Assembly (NCBI RefSeq): GCF_020880815.1
Contig: NZ_JAJITD010000012.1
Location: 62,001 to 126,000 of the forward strand
Origin: Paraburkholderia sejongensis
GTDB lineage: Bacteria; Pseudomonadota; Gammaproteobacteria; Burkholderiales; Burkholderiaceae
Reading direction: 5' to 3'
Length of the DNA stretch: 64,000 nucleotides
The stretch's first letter is position 1. Each line of letters opens with the position of its first letter. A program made the translations under genes and the position numbers. Shown piece after piece: positions 25,499-34,704 of the stretch. The notes below the pieces were generated by a model. The model saw nothing but the letters and a program-made list of their open reading frames with translations. It did no database searches and was not told the origin of the DNA.

Positions 25499-26500
25499 TC
25501 AACCGGCGGCCGCGCCCGCCTTGACCGCTTGCGGCGCTGTCTGCCCGCTCGCCGCGAGCCGCGCCCGAAAGTACCGCGCGGTCTTCTGCAAACCTTCGTC
25601 GAGCGAAGTAGCCGGCTCCCATCCGAGCAACTGCCGCGCACGCGAAATATCCGGCTGCCGGTGCCACGGATCGTCGGCCGGCAGCGGCCTCGCCGCCAGC
25701 GTCGAACTCGATCCGGTCACCGCGATGATCCGCTGCGCGATCTCCCGCATCGACACCTCGTGCGGATTGCCGAGATTGACCGGCCCGCCGCTATCGTCGC
25801 CGCTGTTCATCAGACGGACGAATGCGTCGATCATGTCGTCGACGTAGCAGAACGAGCGCGTCTGCGTGCCGTCGCCGTATACGGTCAGCGGCTCGCCGCG
25901 CAGCGCCTGCATCATGAAGTTCGACACGACCCGCCCGTCGGCCGGATGCATGCGCGGCCCATAGGTGTTGAAAATCCGCGCGATGCGGATCGACAAACCA
26001 TGCTGGCGCCGGTAATCGACGAACAGCGTCTCCGCGCAGCGCTTGCCTTCGTCGTAGCACGAGCGCGGTCCGATCGGATTCACATGCCCCCAGTAGTCCT
26101 CTTTCTGCGGATGCACGAGCGCATCGCCATACACCTCGCTGGTCGACGCCTGAAAAATCCGCGCCTTCACGCGTTTGGCGAGGCCGAGCATATTGATCGC
26201 GCCGTGCACGCTGGTCTTGGTGGTTTGCACCGGATCGTACTGGTAGTGGATCGGCGACGCGGGACACGCGAGGTTATAGATTTCGTCGACTTCCACATAC
26301 AACGGAAAGGTCACGTCGTGGCGCATCAGTTCGAAATTCGCGCAGTCGAGCAGGTGCGCGATGTTGTCCTTGGTGCCGGTATAGAAGTTATCGACGCACA
26401 GCACGTCGTGCCCCTGCGCGACCAGCCGCTCGCATAGATGCGAGCCGAGAAAGCCGGCGCCGCCGGTGACCAGAATCCGCTTGCGGGTGAGTTCTTTCAT
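25499..26500 (-). CDS. UDP-glucuronate decarboxylase/UDP-xylose synthase-like
   Basis: 333 residues of the extended SDR family. It has the GGAGFLGSH motif at residues 13-21, the HDVTFPLYVEVDEIYNLACP block specific to UXS-type enzymes, ASTSEVYGD, and the catalytic Tyr149 and Lys153 in RSCYDEGKR. It should convert UDP-glucuronate to UDP-xylose in the cytoplasm, supplying a pentose for the glycan made by the genes upstream. It is the last gene of the eight-gene minus-strand operon, 39 bases after the glycosyltransferase. An Ala-rich C-terminal extension is of no evident importance. Confidence 0.9.
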   Translation of the reverse strand: MKELTRKRILVTGGAGFLGSHLCERLVAQGHDVLCVDNFYTGTKDNIAHLLDCANFELMRHDVTFPLYVEVDEIYNLACPASPIHYQYDPVQTTKTSVHGAINMLGLAKRVKARIFQASTSEVYGDALVHPQKEDYWGHVNPIGPRSCYDEGKRCAETLFVDYRRQHGLSIRIARIFNTYGPRMHPADGRVVSNFMMQALRGEPLTVYGDGTQTRSFCYVDDMIDAFVRLMNSGDDSGGPVNLGNPHEVSMREIAQRIIAVTGSSSTLAARPLPADDPWHRQPDISRARQLLGWEPATSLDEGLQKTARYFRARLAASGQTAPQAVKAGAAAG

Positions 26501-26539
26501 GATTTGCGATCCTTATGATCGTGCGCGCGAGCCAGTGCG

Positions 26540-27496
26540 CTACGCGGCGACCTGCAACAACGTCTCGTGCCAGTCCTGCGCGAAACGGTCGATATGAAAG
26601 CGCTCCAGCGCGGTGCGCCGCGCGCCGTCGCCGAGCCGCCGCGCTTCGGCCGGATCGCGCAGCATCGCGTGCATCGCATCGACCAGCGCGTCGACATCCG
26701 TATGCACGAAGCCGTTCTCGCCGTTGCGGATCACGGTCGCCAGTTCGGTCGTCGCCAGTCCGACGATCGGCATGCCGATCGTCATCGCTTCGACGATCGC
26801 GAGGCCGAGACTGGTCCAGCGGATCGGATTGAAAAAGAACCGGTAGCGCGCGCTGAACCCGGCCAGTTGCAGATTGCCGATTTCGCCGATGCCATCCAGC
26901 CGCGTCGCGTCCATGCCGACGAGATCGAGCGGCACGCGGGTGCGCGTGTCGTTGAACACGTCAGCGCCGAGCCGCCGGCCGCGCTGCGCGAGATGATTGA
27001 CCACCACGATCCCGCGTTCGAGCTCGCCGCTATAGCGCACGCCGTCGGGCACCACCACGCCGTGTTCGATCACGCGCGTCGGCGTGACGCCGCTGTCCCA
27101 CATCAGCCGGTTGAAATGGGTGACGTGCACGAGCAGCGTGTTCGGATCGTCGACCCAATGCGATTGCTGAAACGGATTCTCCTGCGGCGGATCGTGCTCG
27201 ACATAGACCCGTGGCAGGCGCTGCTGCGCGGCGCTCAGCACGTGCTCGCGATCGTGGTCCCAGTGCGCGCGGTGCTGATACAGGACCACGTCGAATTGTT
27301 GACCGGCAACCTCGTCGATCGATACTTCGTGGACGTTTTCGCCCCACGGCAGCACGCCGACCTTGCCCGCATAGCCGGGCGGATGGCCCGGTTTGGTGAC
27401 CAGATAGAAATCGTGCGGCGCCTGGCTCAGGTAGTACATGTAGTTGCCGTGCACGTGCCAGGTCAGCACGCGCAGGCGGCGGCAGTTACGCAGCAT
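26540..27496 (-). CDS. Glycosyltransferase (GT4-like)
   Basis: 318 residues. The N-terminal half (VLTWHVHGNYMYYLSQAPHD) is a short acceptor domain. The C-terminal half has the donor-binding pattern TSLGLAIVEAMTIGMPIVGL, where the family has E-x7-E, followed by TTELATVIRNGENGF and a RFHIDRFAQDWHETL helix. It should transfer a sugar from a nucleotide donor to the growing glycan at the inner membrane. It overlaps the preceding gene by 11 bases, which argues for coupled translation. Confidence 0.85.
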   Translation of the reverse strand: MLRNCRRLRVLTWHVHGNYMYYLSQAPHDFYLVTKPGHPPGYAGKVGVLPWGENVHEVSIDEVAGQQFDVVLYQHRAHWDHDREHVLSAAQQRLPRVYVEHDPPQENPFQQSHWVDDPNTLLVHVTHFNRLMWDSGVTPTRVIEHGVVVPDGVRYSGELERGIVVVNHLAQRGRRLGADVFNDTRTRVPLDLVGMDATRLDGIGEIGNLQLAGFSARYRFFFNPIRWTSLGLAIVEAMTIGMPIVGLATTELATVIRNGENGFVHTDVDALVDAMHAMLRDPAEARRLGDGARRTALERFHIDRFAQDWHETLLQVAA

Positions 27497-28625
27497 GGTG
27501 CAGCTCCTGGAAAGTCAGCGGATCGGTGCACACGTGCAGCGTGCGCGGTGCGGCGGGATGCGTATCCGGGACGCGCGCGAGTTGCTCGCGCGCGGCCTCG
27601 AGCACCGTTTCGACACCGATGTTTTGCGCGCACGGATGACCGTACGGACAATCGCGGAACATGCACGGCCGGCACGGCGGATAGTCGGCGAGCACGCGGT
27701 GCAGCACGTGATCGAGCGGCGCCCAGCGCTGCGTGTCGCTGCCGCACGCGACCACCACCGAAGCGGTCGCCAGCGCGGCGGCGATGTGCGAGATGCCGGT
27801 GTCGTTACTGACCACGAGGCGCGCGTCGGCGACCAGCGCGGCGAGCGCACCGAGCGAGGTCGCGCCGGCCAGATGCAGCGCGGGCGCGCTCATCGCGCCG
27901 AGGACCGCGCAGGTCAGCGGCGCTTCGGCGGCGGTGCCGGTGATCGCGATCTGCCAGCCGTCGGCGGCCAGATGATCGGCGAGCGCCGCGAAGCGTTCGG
28001 CGGGCCAGCGCCGCGACGGCAATTGCGCGCCCGGATGCACGAGCACGAGGCGCTGTGCCTCGATCCCATGCTGCTCGCGCAAGGCCGCGTACTCGTCGCG
28101 GTCGCGGCCGGTGAGCGGGAAGCTCAGCCGCCGGTCGCCAGCCGGCGCGCCGAGCGCGTTCATCAGCGCCAGGTAACGCTCGGGTTCGGGCAGCGCGTCG
28201 GGCCAGTCGATAAAGCAGCCGGCGCGTGGGCCTTCGTCCGGTTGCACGAAACCCGCGTCGGCGCGCGCGCGCAGTTCGCGCAGCAGTTCGTTGGCGATGC
28301 CGCCGCTGCCGTGCAACTGGATCGCGAGATCGAAGCGGCGCGCGCGCATCGCGGCAAAGAAAGCGGGCAGCCCTTCGTCGGTCTCGGCCTGCTCGGGAAA
28401 GCCGACCGCGCCCGGAAAGACGATCAGTTCGTCGACCAGCTCCGCATAGCGCTCGACGAACGTCCGCGCCCACGGCAAACCGATCAGCGCGATATGGGCG
28501 TCAGGCGCGGCCGCGCGCAACGCCCGCAACGCGGGCACCGCGCACAGCATGTCGCCGAGCTGCAGCGCGCGAAATACGACGATCTGGCGCGGCGCGAGCG
28601 CCGCCAGCAGCGAGGGTGCAGTCAT
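27486..28625 (-). CDS. Glycosyltransferase family 9 (heptosyltransferase-like)
   Basis: 379 residues from ATG 28625, whose ATGA overlaps the stop of the preceding GT2 gene. It has the GT9 signature: VVFRALQLGDMLCAVPALRAL at the N-terminus, VHPGAQLPSRRWPAERFAAL in the middle, and VSNDTGISHIAAAL for the ADP-heptose site. A cysteine cluster PPCRPCMFRDCPYGHPC near the C-terminus may bind a metal or form disulfides; it is also seen in other GT9 proteins of this type. It presumably adds heptose to a glycan. The longer upstream frame is a shadow of the GT2 gene. Confidence 0.88.
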   Translation of the reverse strand: MTAPSLLAALAPRQIVVFRALQLGDMLCAVPALRALRAAAPDAHIALIGLPWARTFVERYAELVDELIVFPGAVGFPEQAETDEGLPAFFAAMRARRFDLAIQLHGSGGIANELLRELRARADAGFVQPDEGPRAGCFIDWPDALPEPERYLALMNALGAPAGDRRLSFPLTGRDRDEYAALREQHGIEAQRLVLVHPGAQLPSRRWPAERFAALADHLAADGWQIAITGTAAEAPLTCAVLGAMSAPALHLAGATSLGALAALVADARLVVSNDTGISHIAAALATASVVVACGSDTQRWAPLDHVLHRVLADYPPCRPCMFRDCPYGHPCAQNIGVETVLEAAREQLARVPDTHPAAPRTLHVCTDPLTFQELHHAA

Positions 28626-29710
28626 GGAAAGAACACCTTGAAACGAATGGCGCCGTACAGCCGCCAGAAGATCGATAGAAACGGAATCGGGATCGAGGTC
28701 CAGACCATCTCGGCGATGTGCCGCCAGCCGCGGTTGCGTCTGCGCAGCCGCAGCGCCGAAAAGTAGCCGGTCAGCGCGCACCATGCGACCCAGCCCGCTG
28801 TCGCCACCGCCGCCTGCTGCGCGAACATCCCGCCGATGGCGACCAGCGCGGCCACGAGGATCGCGTAGTACAGCAGAGGCGGGCGCGCGCGAATCCGCGC
28901 GCGAAACAGTTCGGGATGCTTGCGATACAGCAGCGCGTCGAACTGGCTCTTCTTCTGCTGGCCGATGCTGACGCCCCAGCGCGCGGGCCGTACCGGATGG
29001 ACGACGATCGCGTCGGTCGCGCGGACGATCTTGCCGCCCGCGCTGAGCAGCGTGAATTGCAGGTCCGAATCCTCGCGCCACGCGCACGTGAAGCGCTCGT
29101 CGAAGCCGCCGGTCGCGGCCAGCGCCGCACGTGTGACGAACACGTTCGCGGTCGCGAATTCGGCGCGCGCGAGGCCGCCGGTATCGGCTTCGTGATCGGT
29201 CGGCAGATCCGGCAGCGCCGGCAGCGGCACGACGATCGTGCCGGCTGCCGCAGCCGCGCCGTGCGCAAGCGCGGCGATCCCGGCGCTCAGCCAGTGCGGA
29301 TCGGGCAGCGTGTCGTCGTCGGTGAACGCGATCAGCGATGCGCGCGCGTGCTGCCAGCCCGCGTTGCGCGCGCCGGCCGGCCCCTGGGTGCGAGTCACCG
29401 GCAGGTACACGATCTCCAGCCCGCGCGGCGCCTGTTCCCGCGCGAAACGCTCGACGCAGGCGCGCGTGTCGTCATCGGGGCCGTCGTCGCAGATGACGAT
29501 CTCATAGCGGTCCGGCGCCAGTTGCTGCGCGCACAGCGCGCGCAGGCAGTTCGCGAGCATCGCGGGCCGCCGGTAGGTTGGCACCACCACCGACACATCC
29601 GGAATCGAGCGCGACACCACCCCCCAGCCCGATTCTTCGGAGTCCGCACTGCTGCGGCGCTCGGTGACCCCGCTATGGAGCAACGGTGGACACAGAAACG
29701 CGGTGCTCAT
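28622..29710 (-). CDS. Glycosyltransferase family 2, membrane-linked
   Basis: 362 residues from ATG 29710, overlapping the carbamoyltransferase stop (ATGA). The GT-A fold starts with VSVVVPTYRRPAMLANCLRA and CDDGPDDDT. The metal-binding motif appears as FTDDDTLPDPHWL, and the acceptor-site acid as CAWREDSDLQFTL. Two C-terminal hydrophobic segments (LLYYAILVAALVAIGGMFA, then VATAGWVAWCALTGYFSAL) anchor it to the inner membrane. It should extend the lipid-linked glycan. The frame runs on upstream without evidence of coding. Confidence 0.88.
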   Translation of the reverse strand: MSTAFLCPPLLHSGVTERRSSADSEESGWGVVSRSIPDVSVVVPTYRRPAMLANCLRALCAQQLAPDRYEIVICDDGPDDDTRACVERFAREQAPRGLEIVYLPVTRTQGPAGARNAGWQHARASLIAFTDDDTLPDPHWLSAGIAALAHGAAAAAGTIVVPLPALPDLPTDHEADTGGLARAEFATANVFVTRAALAATGGFDERFTCAWREDSDLQFTLLSAGGKIVRATDAIVVHPVRPARWGVSIGQQKKSQFDALLYRKHPELFRARIRARPPLLYYAILVAALVAIGGMFAQQAAVATAGWVAWCALTGYFSALRLRRRNRGWRHIAEMVWTSIPIPFLSIFWRLYGAIRFKVFFP

Positions 29711-31452
29711 GTACCCGCCCCCGCTTTCTCGACGAGGAACGGGCCGATCACCAGCGCGTCGAGCGGCGAGGTCCAGAACGATTCGACCGCGTCGCGCGGC
29801 GAATTGACCATCGGCTCGCCGCGCGTGTTGAACGACGTATTGACGAGGATCGGCACGCCGGTGCGCTCGCGGAACGCGGCCAGCAGATCGTAGTAGAGCG
29901 GATGCTGCGCGCGGTTGATGGTCTGCACGCGCGCGGTGCCGTCCACGTGGCGCACCGCCGGAATGCGCGCGGCCTTGTCCTCGCGCACGTCGAACACGAA
30001 CAGCATGAACGGCGCGCTCTGACCGTTCACGAACCAGTCGTTCGCATGTTCCTCCATCACGACCGGCGCGACCGGGCGGAAGTCCTCGCGATCCTTGATC
30101 TCGTTGAGCTTCGCCTGCATCTGCGGATCGACCGGCGACGCGAGGATCGAACGCGCGCCGAGCGCGCGCGGGCCGAACTCGGTGCGGCCCTGATACCAGC
30201 CGATGACCTTGCCGTCGGCGAGCAGGTCGGCGCTCGAGCCGGCGATGTCGTCCAGACGCCGGTACGGCACCTTCGACCAGCGCAGAAACTGTTCGATTTC
30301 CGCTTCGCCGTACTCGGGGCCGAGGTACGCGTGATCCATCCGCCAACGACGCGCGCGGTCGCCGTGCGCGGCGCGCTCGCGGTAATCGGTCCACAGCGCG
30401 GCGCCGAGCGCGGTGCCGGCGTCGCCGGCCGCCGGCTGTACCCACACTTCGGAGAACGGGCCCGCGTCGCGCAGCTTCGAATTCATCACGCAGTTCAGCG
30501 CGACGCCGCCGGCCATGCACAAGCGGCTCAAACCGGTCTGCCGATGCAGCCAGTTCGCCAGTTCGAGCACGGTCTCTTCGAGCACCCGCTGCAACGAATG
30601 CGCGATATCGAAGTGACGCTGCTCGAGCGGCCCGCCGCGCTCGCGAGCCGGGCCGAAGCGTTCGGTCAGACGCGGCGCTTCGACCGTATAGCTGCCGTCC
30701 TGGCGATAGCGGACGATCTCGCGGAACACGTCGACATATTGCGGCTTGCCGTAGGACGCGAGCGCCATCACCTTGTACTCGTCCGACGAGTGCAGGAAGC
30801 CGAGCCAGTCGGTCACCGCCTCGTACAGTAGTCCCAACGAATGCGGCAGCTCGACCTGCTTCAGTCGCGTGTATTCGCCGCCGACGAATTGGCCCATGCT
30901 GGTCGTCACGCCCTCGCCGCGGCCGTCCATCGTCAGCACCGCGGTATCGTCGAACGGCGCGGCGAGAAATGCGCTCGCCTCGTGCGCGAGATGGTGATCG
31001 ACAAAGTGCCACTTGAAGCCGTTGTCGCGGTCCACCCCCTGAAAGCGTGCGCGCAGATGATGCGGCGCGCCGTCGAGCAGTTGGCCCTTCGCATTCGCGA
31101 TGTAGCTGAGAAACAGCGGGTCCCACGGCGACGCTGACGGATTGTCCATACGCGTGCCCGCCGGGTCGAACGGCAGTTCGATCGTCGCGCGCGGTTGCTT
31201 AGGCATTCCGGAAAATAGCTGCGGGTCGTACGAGTAAGCAACGTGATCGACGTCGGCGAGCGTAATGCCGGCCGCTTTCAGACAGTAGTCGATTGCATCG
31301 AACGGCAACTGCCACGTCGAAAACGGCACCGGCCGTTTCGCATGCTTCACGTGCGTGAAGCGTTCGTCTTCGGCGGCGGCGAGCACCACGCCGTCGCGCA
31401 GCAGCGCGGCCGCGCTGTCGTGATAGACCGCATTGATTCCGAGTGTGTACAT
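29707..31452 (-). CDS. NodU/CmcH-type O-carbamoyltransferase
   Basis: 581 residues, the usual length. N-terminal Kae1-like signatures are visible: LGINAVYHDSAAALL, HHLAHEASAFLAAPFDDTAV and LTMDGRGEG. The C-terminal YrdC-like half carries GWYQGRTEFGPRALGARSIL and NTSFNTRGEPMVNSP. These enzymes move a carbamoyl group from carbamoyl phosphate to a sugar hydroxyl using ATP, as in Nod-factor and antibiotic decoration. Here the target is probably a heptose or pentose of the glycan made by the operon. It is preceded by GT9 (22-base gap) and overlaps the GT2 gene. Confidence 0.92.
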   Translation of the reverse strand: MYTLGINAVYHDSAAALLRDGVVLAAAEDERFTHVKHAKRPVPFSTWQLPFDAIDYCLKAAGITLADVDHVAYSYDPQLFSGMPKQPRATIELPFDPAGTRMDNPSASPWDPLFLSYIANAKGQLLDGAPHHLRARFQGVDRDNGFKWHFVDHHLAHEASAFLAAPFDDTAVLTMDGRGEGVTTSMGQFVGGEYTRLKQVELPHSLGLLYEAVTDWLGFLHSSDEYKVMALASYGKPQYVDVFREIVRYRQDGSYTVEAPRLTERFGPARERGGPLEQRHFDIAHSLQRVLEETVLELANWLHRQTGLSRLCMAGGVALNCVMNSKLRDAGPFSEVWVQPAAGDAGTALGAALWTDYRERAAHGDRARRWRMDHAYLGPEYGEAEIEQFLRWSKVPYRRLDDIAGSSADLLADGKVIGWYQGRTEFGPRALGARSILASPVDPQMQAKLNEIKDREDFRPVAPVVMEEHANDWFVNGQSAPFMLFVFDVREDKAARIPAVRHVDGTARVQTINRAQHPLYYDLLAAFRERTGVPILVNTSFNTRGEPMVNSPRDAVESFWTSPLDALVIGPFLVEKAGAGT

Positions 31453-31474
31453 GGCGTTCGCTGTGTAAGTGAGT

Positions 31475-32785
31475 TCAGGGGACCGCGGGCTGATCGGTCA
31501 GCGACGACGCGGCGTCGTCGCAACACGGTTCGCCGTGCCGGCGATCGCTTCGCACCGGCGGGTCGCGTCGCTCTGGCGATGCGTGCGGGTGTCGCAATTC
31601 CAGTGCCGCGTGCACGACTTCTTCGATCGAGACGCCGAGCAGGCAGGCGTGATGCTCGTGCGGACATACGCTGCGATAGCACCAGCGGCATTCGACGTCG
31701 CGATACAGCACCCGCTGCGGCGTTTGCCACGGCGTGTGCTGCGGGTTGGTCAGCGCGTAGAGATCGACCACCGGCGTGCCTAGCGCGGACGCGAGATGGA
31801 CCGGGCCGCTGTTGTTCGAGACCAGCACGCTTGCGCGTTCGAGCAGCGCGGCGAGTTCACCGAGGTTCAACGCGCCGCTCAGGTCGTGCAGTTGCGCGCG
31901 CATGGCCGGCGCGGCCGCGCGCAGCACCGCTTCGACCAGCGGCCGTTCGCTCGCGCTGCCGGTCAGCAGTATCGGGGCGCCGGTGGCCAGCGCGAGCCGG
32001 CTCGCGACCGCGCCGAAGCGCTCGGGCGGATAGCGGCGCGACGCGGCGGTCGCGCCCGGATGCAGCACGATCGGGGCGCAGTTAGCGGCTTGAGTGGCTT
32101 GAGCGGCGGCAGTGGCGTCGGCGGTGTCAGCGGTGTCAGGGACGATGCGCCGCGCAGCCAGTTGCGCGGCCAGCGAGCGGCGCGCGGCGGCCGGCACGTG
32201 GAAACGCATGCGTGTATCGGCGGTTTGCGCGCCGACGTGGCGCACCAGATCGAGCTGACGCTGCACCTCGTGGCGGGTGCGCTGCTGCGGCTCGGGCTCG
32301 CGCAGCCAGTCGGTCAGCAATGCGTACGGATTTTCGCGGCAATGCGCGAGACGGCGCGGAATGCCGGCCAGATAGCACAGCATCGCGGCCGGCAACGGGC
32401 TCTGGCTGTACACGGTGAAGATCACCGCGGCGTCGAAGCGGCCGGCGCGCAGGCGTTGCTGCATCCGGCGATCGGCGGCCAGATCGTGCCCGCTGCCGGA
32501 CGCCGGCGCGACCCACGGCGCGTCGTATTCGATCACGTCGTCGACGTCGTCGAGAAACGGCGCGAGCGCGACGCCGCTGCGCGAAGCGAGCAGCGTGAGG
32601 TGGCGCTCCTTGCCGGATTCGCGCAACGCATGCAGCGCGGGCGTGCTCATCAGCACGTCGCCGAGATTGTCCAGGCGCACGCACAGAATCCGCTTGACGT
32701 CGTCGCCCCAACAGCCTGGCGGCGACGTGTCGGGCACCCGCGCGTGCGCGAGGGTCGGCGGCGCGAGCGGCAATGGCGCGTTCAT
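31475..32785 (-). CDS. Glycosyltransferase family 9 (heptosyltransferase-like), second copy
   Basis: 436 residues from ATG 32785, whose ATGA overlaps the stop of the phosphatase gene. The motifs ILCVRLDNLGDVLMSTPALH, VLHPGATAASRRYPPERF and VSNNSGPVHLASAL define GT9. As in the other copy, a C-terminal Cys-rich CRWCYRSVCPHEHHACL segment is present. It should add heptose. A proline-rich N-terminal leader of about 25 residues and a charged C-terminal tail (rich in Arg/Asp) extend it beyond typical WaaF/WaaQ proteins. A long frame upstream is a shadow. Confidence 0.88.
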   Translation of the reverse strand: MNAPLPLAPPTLAHARVPDTSPPGCWGDDVKRILCVRLDNLGDVLMSTPALHALRESGKERHLTLLASRSGVALAPFLDDVDDVIEYDAPWVAPASGSGHDLAADRRMQQRLRAGRFDAAVIFTVYSQSPLPAAMLCYLAGIPRRLAHCRENPYALLTDWLREPEPQQRTRHEVQRQLDLVRHVGAQTADTRMRFHVPAAARRSLAAQLAARRIVPDTADTADATAAAQATQAANCAPIVLHPGATAASRRYPPERFGAVASRLALATGAPILLTGSASERPLVEAVLRAAAPAMRAQLHDLSGALNLGELAALLERASVLVSNNSGPVHLASALGTPVVDLYALTNPQHTPWQTPQRVLYRDVECRWCYRSVCPHEHHACLLGVSIEEVVHAALELRHPHASPERRDPPVRSDRRHGEPCCDDAASSLTDQPAVP

Positions 32786-33387
32786 TGGATCGCTCCCTTG
32801 CGGCGCGCGGCGGCGCCCGCCGGCATCCCGTACAGCACCACGTGCTGCGCGGCCTCGTGCAGATTGGCGGCGCGCATATCCGGTACGCGTTGCGGGCCGA
32901 TCCGCCACTCGGTCTCGTGACCGTTGTCGAGCAGCACGGTATGGCAGCCGGCGCGATTGCCCGCTTCGACGTCGTCGAGAATGTCGCCGATGAACCAGCT
33001 GCGCGCCAGATCGAGTCCATGCTCGTGCGCGGCGCGCAGCAGCATGCCGGGCGCGGGCTTGCGGCAACCGCAGGCGAGCGCGTAGCGGGCGACGCTGCCT
33101 TGCGGATGATGCGGGCACCAGTACACGCCGGCGAGCTTCGCGCCGCATTCGGCAAACATGTGTCGAAGGCGGTTTTCGACGTCCAGCAGCGCGGCCTCGT
33201 CGAACTTGCCGAGCGCGACGCCGGCCTGATTGCTGATCACGAACAGCGTGAGCGGATACGCGGCGAGCAGCGCGAGCCCTTCGCGCGCGCCGGGCGCGAA
33301 ACGCATCAGCGCGGGGTCGACGTTGTACGGCACGTCTTCCAGCAGCGTGCCGTCCTTGTCGATGAAGACTGCGGGTTGGATGTTCAT
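32782..33387 (-). CDS. D-glycero-D-manno-heptose 1,7-bisphosphate phosphatase-like (GmhB type, HAD-IIIA)
   Basis: 201 residues. The HAD motif I is AVFIDKDGTL, with Asp nucleophile and acid; motif II is FVISNQAGVALG; motif III/IV is CRKPAPGMLLRAA and FIGDILDDVEAGNRAG. Conserved zinc-site residues are visible as CPHHPQGSVARYALACGCRK. GmhB removes the C7 phosphate in ADP-heptose synthesis. In a glycan operon it supplies heptose for the two GT9 enzymes on either side. The start aligns well with the family. Confidence 0.9.
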   Translation of the reverse strand: MNIQPAVFIDKDGTLLEDVPYNVDPALMRFAPGAREGLALLAAYPLTLFVISNQAGVALGKFDEAALLDVENRLRHMFAECGAKLAGVYWCPHHPQGSVARYALACGCRKPAPGMLLRAAHEHGLDLARSWFIGDILDDVEAGNRAGCHTVLLDNGHETEWRIGPQRVPDMRAANLHEAAQHVVLYGMPAGAAARRKGAIQ

Positions 33388-33405
33388 GGGTTCGTGCGAC
33401 GACGC

Positions 33406-34704
33406 TCAACGGAACGCCGCGCCGGCCGCCGCGCGCAGCGGTTGGTCCGCGTGCGCATCGACCGCGGGTTTGGCCGGCACGAGCCGCGCCGCGCGCGCAT
33501 AGAGTTGCGCGAGCGACGCGCCGACGCCGCGCCACGTGAACAACGCGCGCGCGCGTTCGAGCCCCGCTTCACCCATCCGCGCGGCGAGTTCGGGATCGCG
33601 CCGCAACTGCTGCAAGCGCGCGGCGAGCAGATGCGGATCGCGCGGCGGCACCAGAAAGCCGGTCAGGCCGTCGGCGACCGTATAGCGGATGCCGCCGACG
33701 TCGGCACCGATCACCGGTGTCGCGCACGCCATCGCCTCGACCGGCGTGATGCCGAACGGCTCGTACCACGGCGTCGTCACGAACACGTCGGCCGCGCTGT
33801 AGTAATCGCGCAGCCGCGCGCGTCCGCGCCGGCCGACGAAACAGGTCTCGTCCGCGACCCCGCATTCGCGCGCGATCCCGCGCAGCCGCGCGATCTCCGG
33901 CGTGGCGAGCTCATTGGGCGCATCCGAATTGCCGCCGACCACATACAGCCGCGCGGGCGCGCGATAGGTCTGCTTCAGCACGCCGACGCCGCGCACCACG
34001 TTGTCGATCCCCTTGCGCTGCACGAGCCGGCCCAATTGCAGCACGATGAATTCGTCGTGGCGCCAGCCGAGCGCGTCGCGGGCGCTCGCGCGGTCGACCG
34101 GCCGGAACTCGTCGGCGTCGAAGCCGCACGGCACGATCTCGATGCGCGCGGGGTCGGCGCGATAGTGTTCGAGCAGATCGGCCTCGTCCTGCGGGCATTC
34201 GGCGACCACCACATCCGAACGCGCGACCAGCTCGTCTTCGATCGCGAAGCGGTCATCGGGAAAGCCGTCGTCGGCGCCCTGGTGAATCCGCCGCACGCGG
34301 CCGAGCGCGTGGAACGTCGTGACGAGCGGCACGCCGAGCGCGTCCTTGACCTTCAGCGCGGCGAGGCCCGACATGAAGAAGTTCGCGTGCATCACGTCGT
34401 ACGGTTGCTGCTCGCGACGAAAGAAGTCGATCAGGAACGCGGCGAATTCGTCCATGAACGGCAGCAACTGTTCCTTCGGCAACTGGCGCGGCGGGCCCGC
34501 CGGCACATGGATCACGCGCGCACCGTCCATCGCGACGCTCAGCGGCAGCAGCGCGCGGTCGCGACGCGTGAACACGTCGACCTGATGACCCATCTCGACC
34601 AGTTGACGCGCAACGTTCGCGACGTAAATGTTCTGGCCGCCGCTATCGACGCCGCCGGCGACAGCGAGAGGCGACGCGTGTTCACTGATAAGAGCGATTT
34701 TCAT
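33406..34704 (-). CDS. Glycosyltransferase family 4, sucrose-phosphate-synthase-like
   Basis: 432 residues from ATG 34704 (MKIALISEHASPLAVAGGVD). The alternative ATG two codons earlier has poorer spacing from the GAAGGA box. The SPS/MshA-type leader SGGQNIYVANVARQLVEMGH is followed by HANFFMSGLAAL and the donor domain with VLQLGRLVQRKGIDNV. The retaining-GT motif is EPFGITPVEAMACATPVIGA. It should use an NDP-sugar donor at the cytoplasmic face. It is the first gene of the operon, divergent from the ABC-transporter fusion. Confidence 0.9.
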   Translation of the reverse strand: MKIALISEHASPLAVAGGVDSGGQNIYVANVARQLVEMGHQVDVFTRRDRALLPLSVAMDGARVIHVPAGPPRQLPKEQLLPFMDEFAAFLIDFFRREQQPYDVMHANFFMSGLAALKVKDALGVPLVTTFHALGRVRRIHQGADDGFPDDRFAIEDELVARSDVVVAECPQDEADLLEHYRADPARIEIVPCGFDADEFRPVDRASARDALGWRHDEFIVLQLGRLVQRKGIDNVVRGVGVLKQTYRAPARLYVVGGNSDAPNELATPEIARLRGIARECGVADETCFVGRRGRARLRDYYSAADVFVTTPWYEPFGITPVEAMACATPVIGADVGGIRYTVADGLTGFLVPPRDPHLLAARLQQLRRDPELAARMGEAGLERARALFTWRGVGASLAQLYARAARLVPAKPAVDAHADQPLRAAAGAAFR

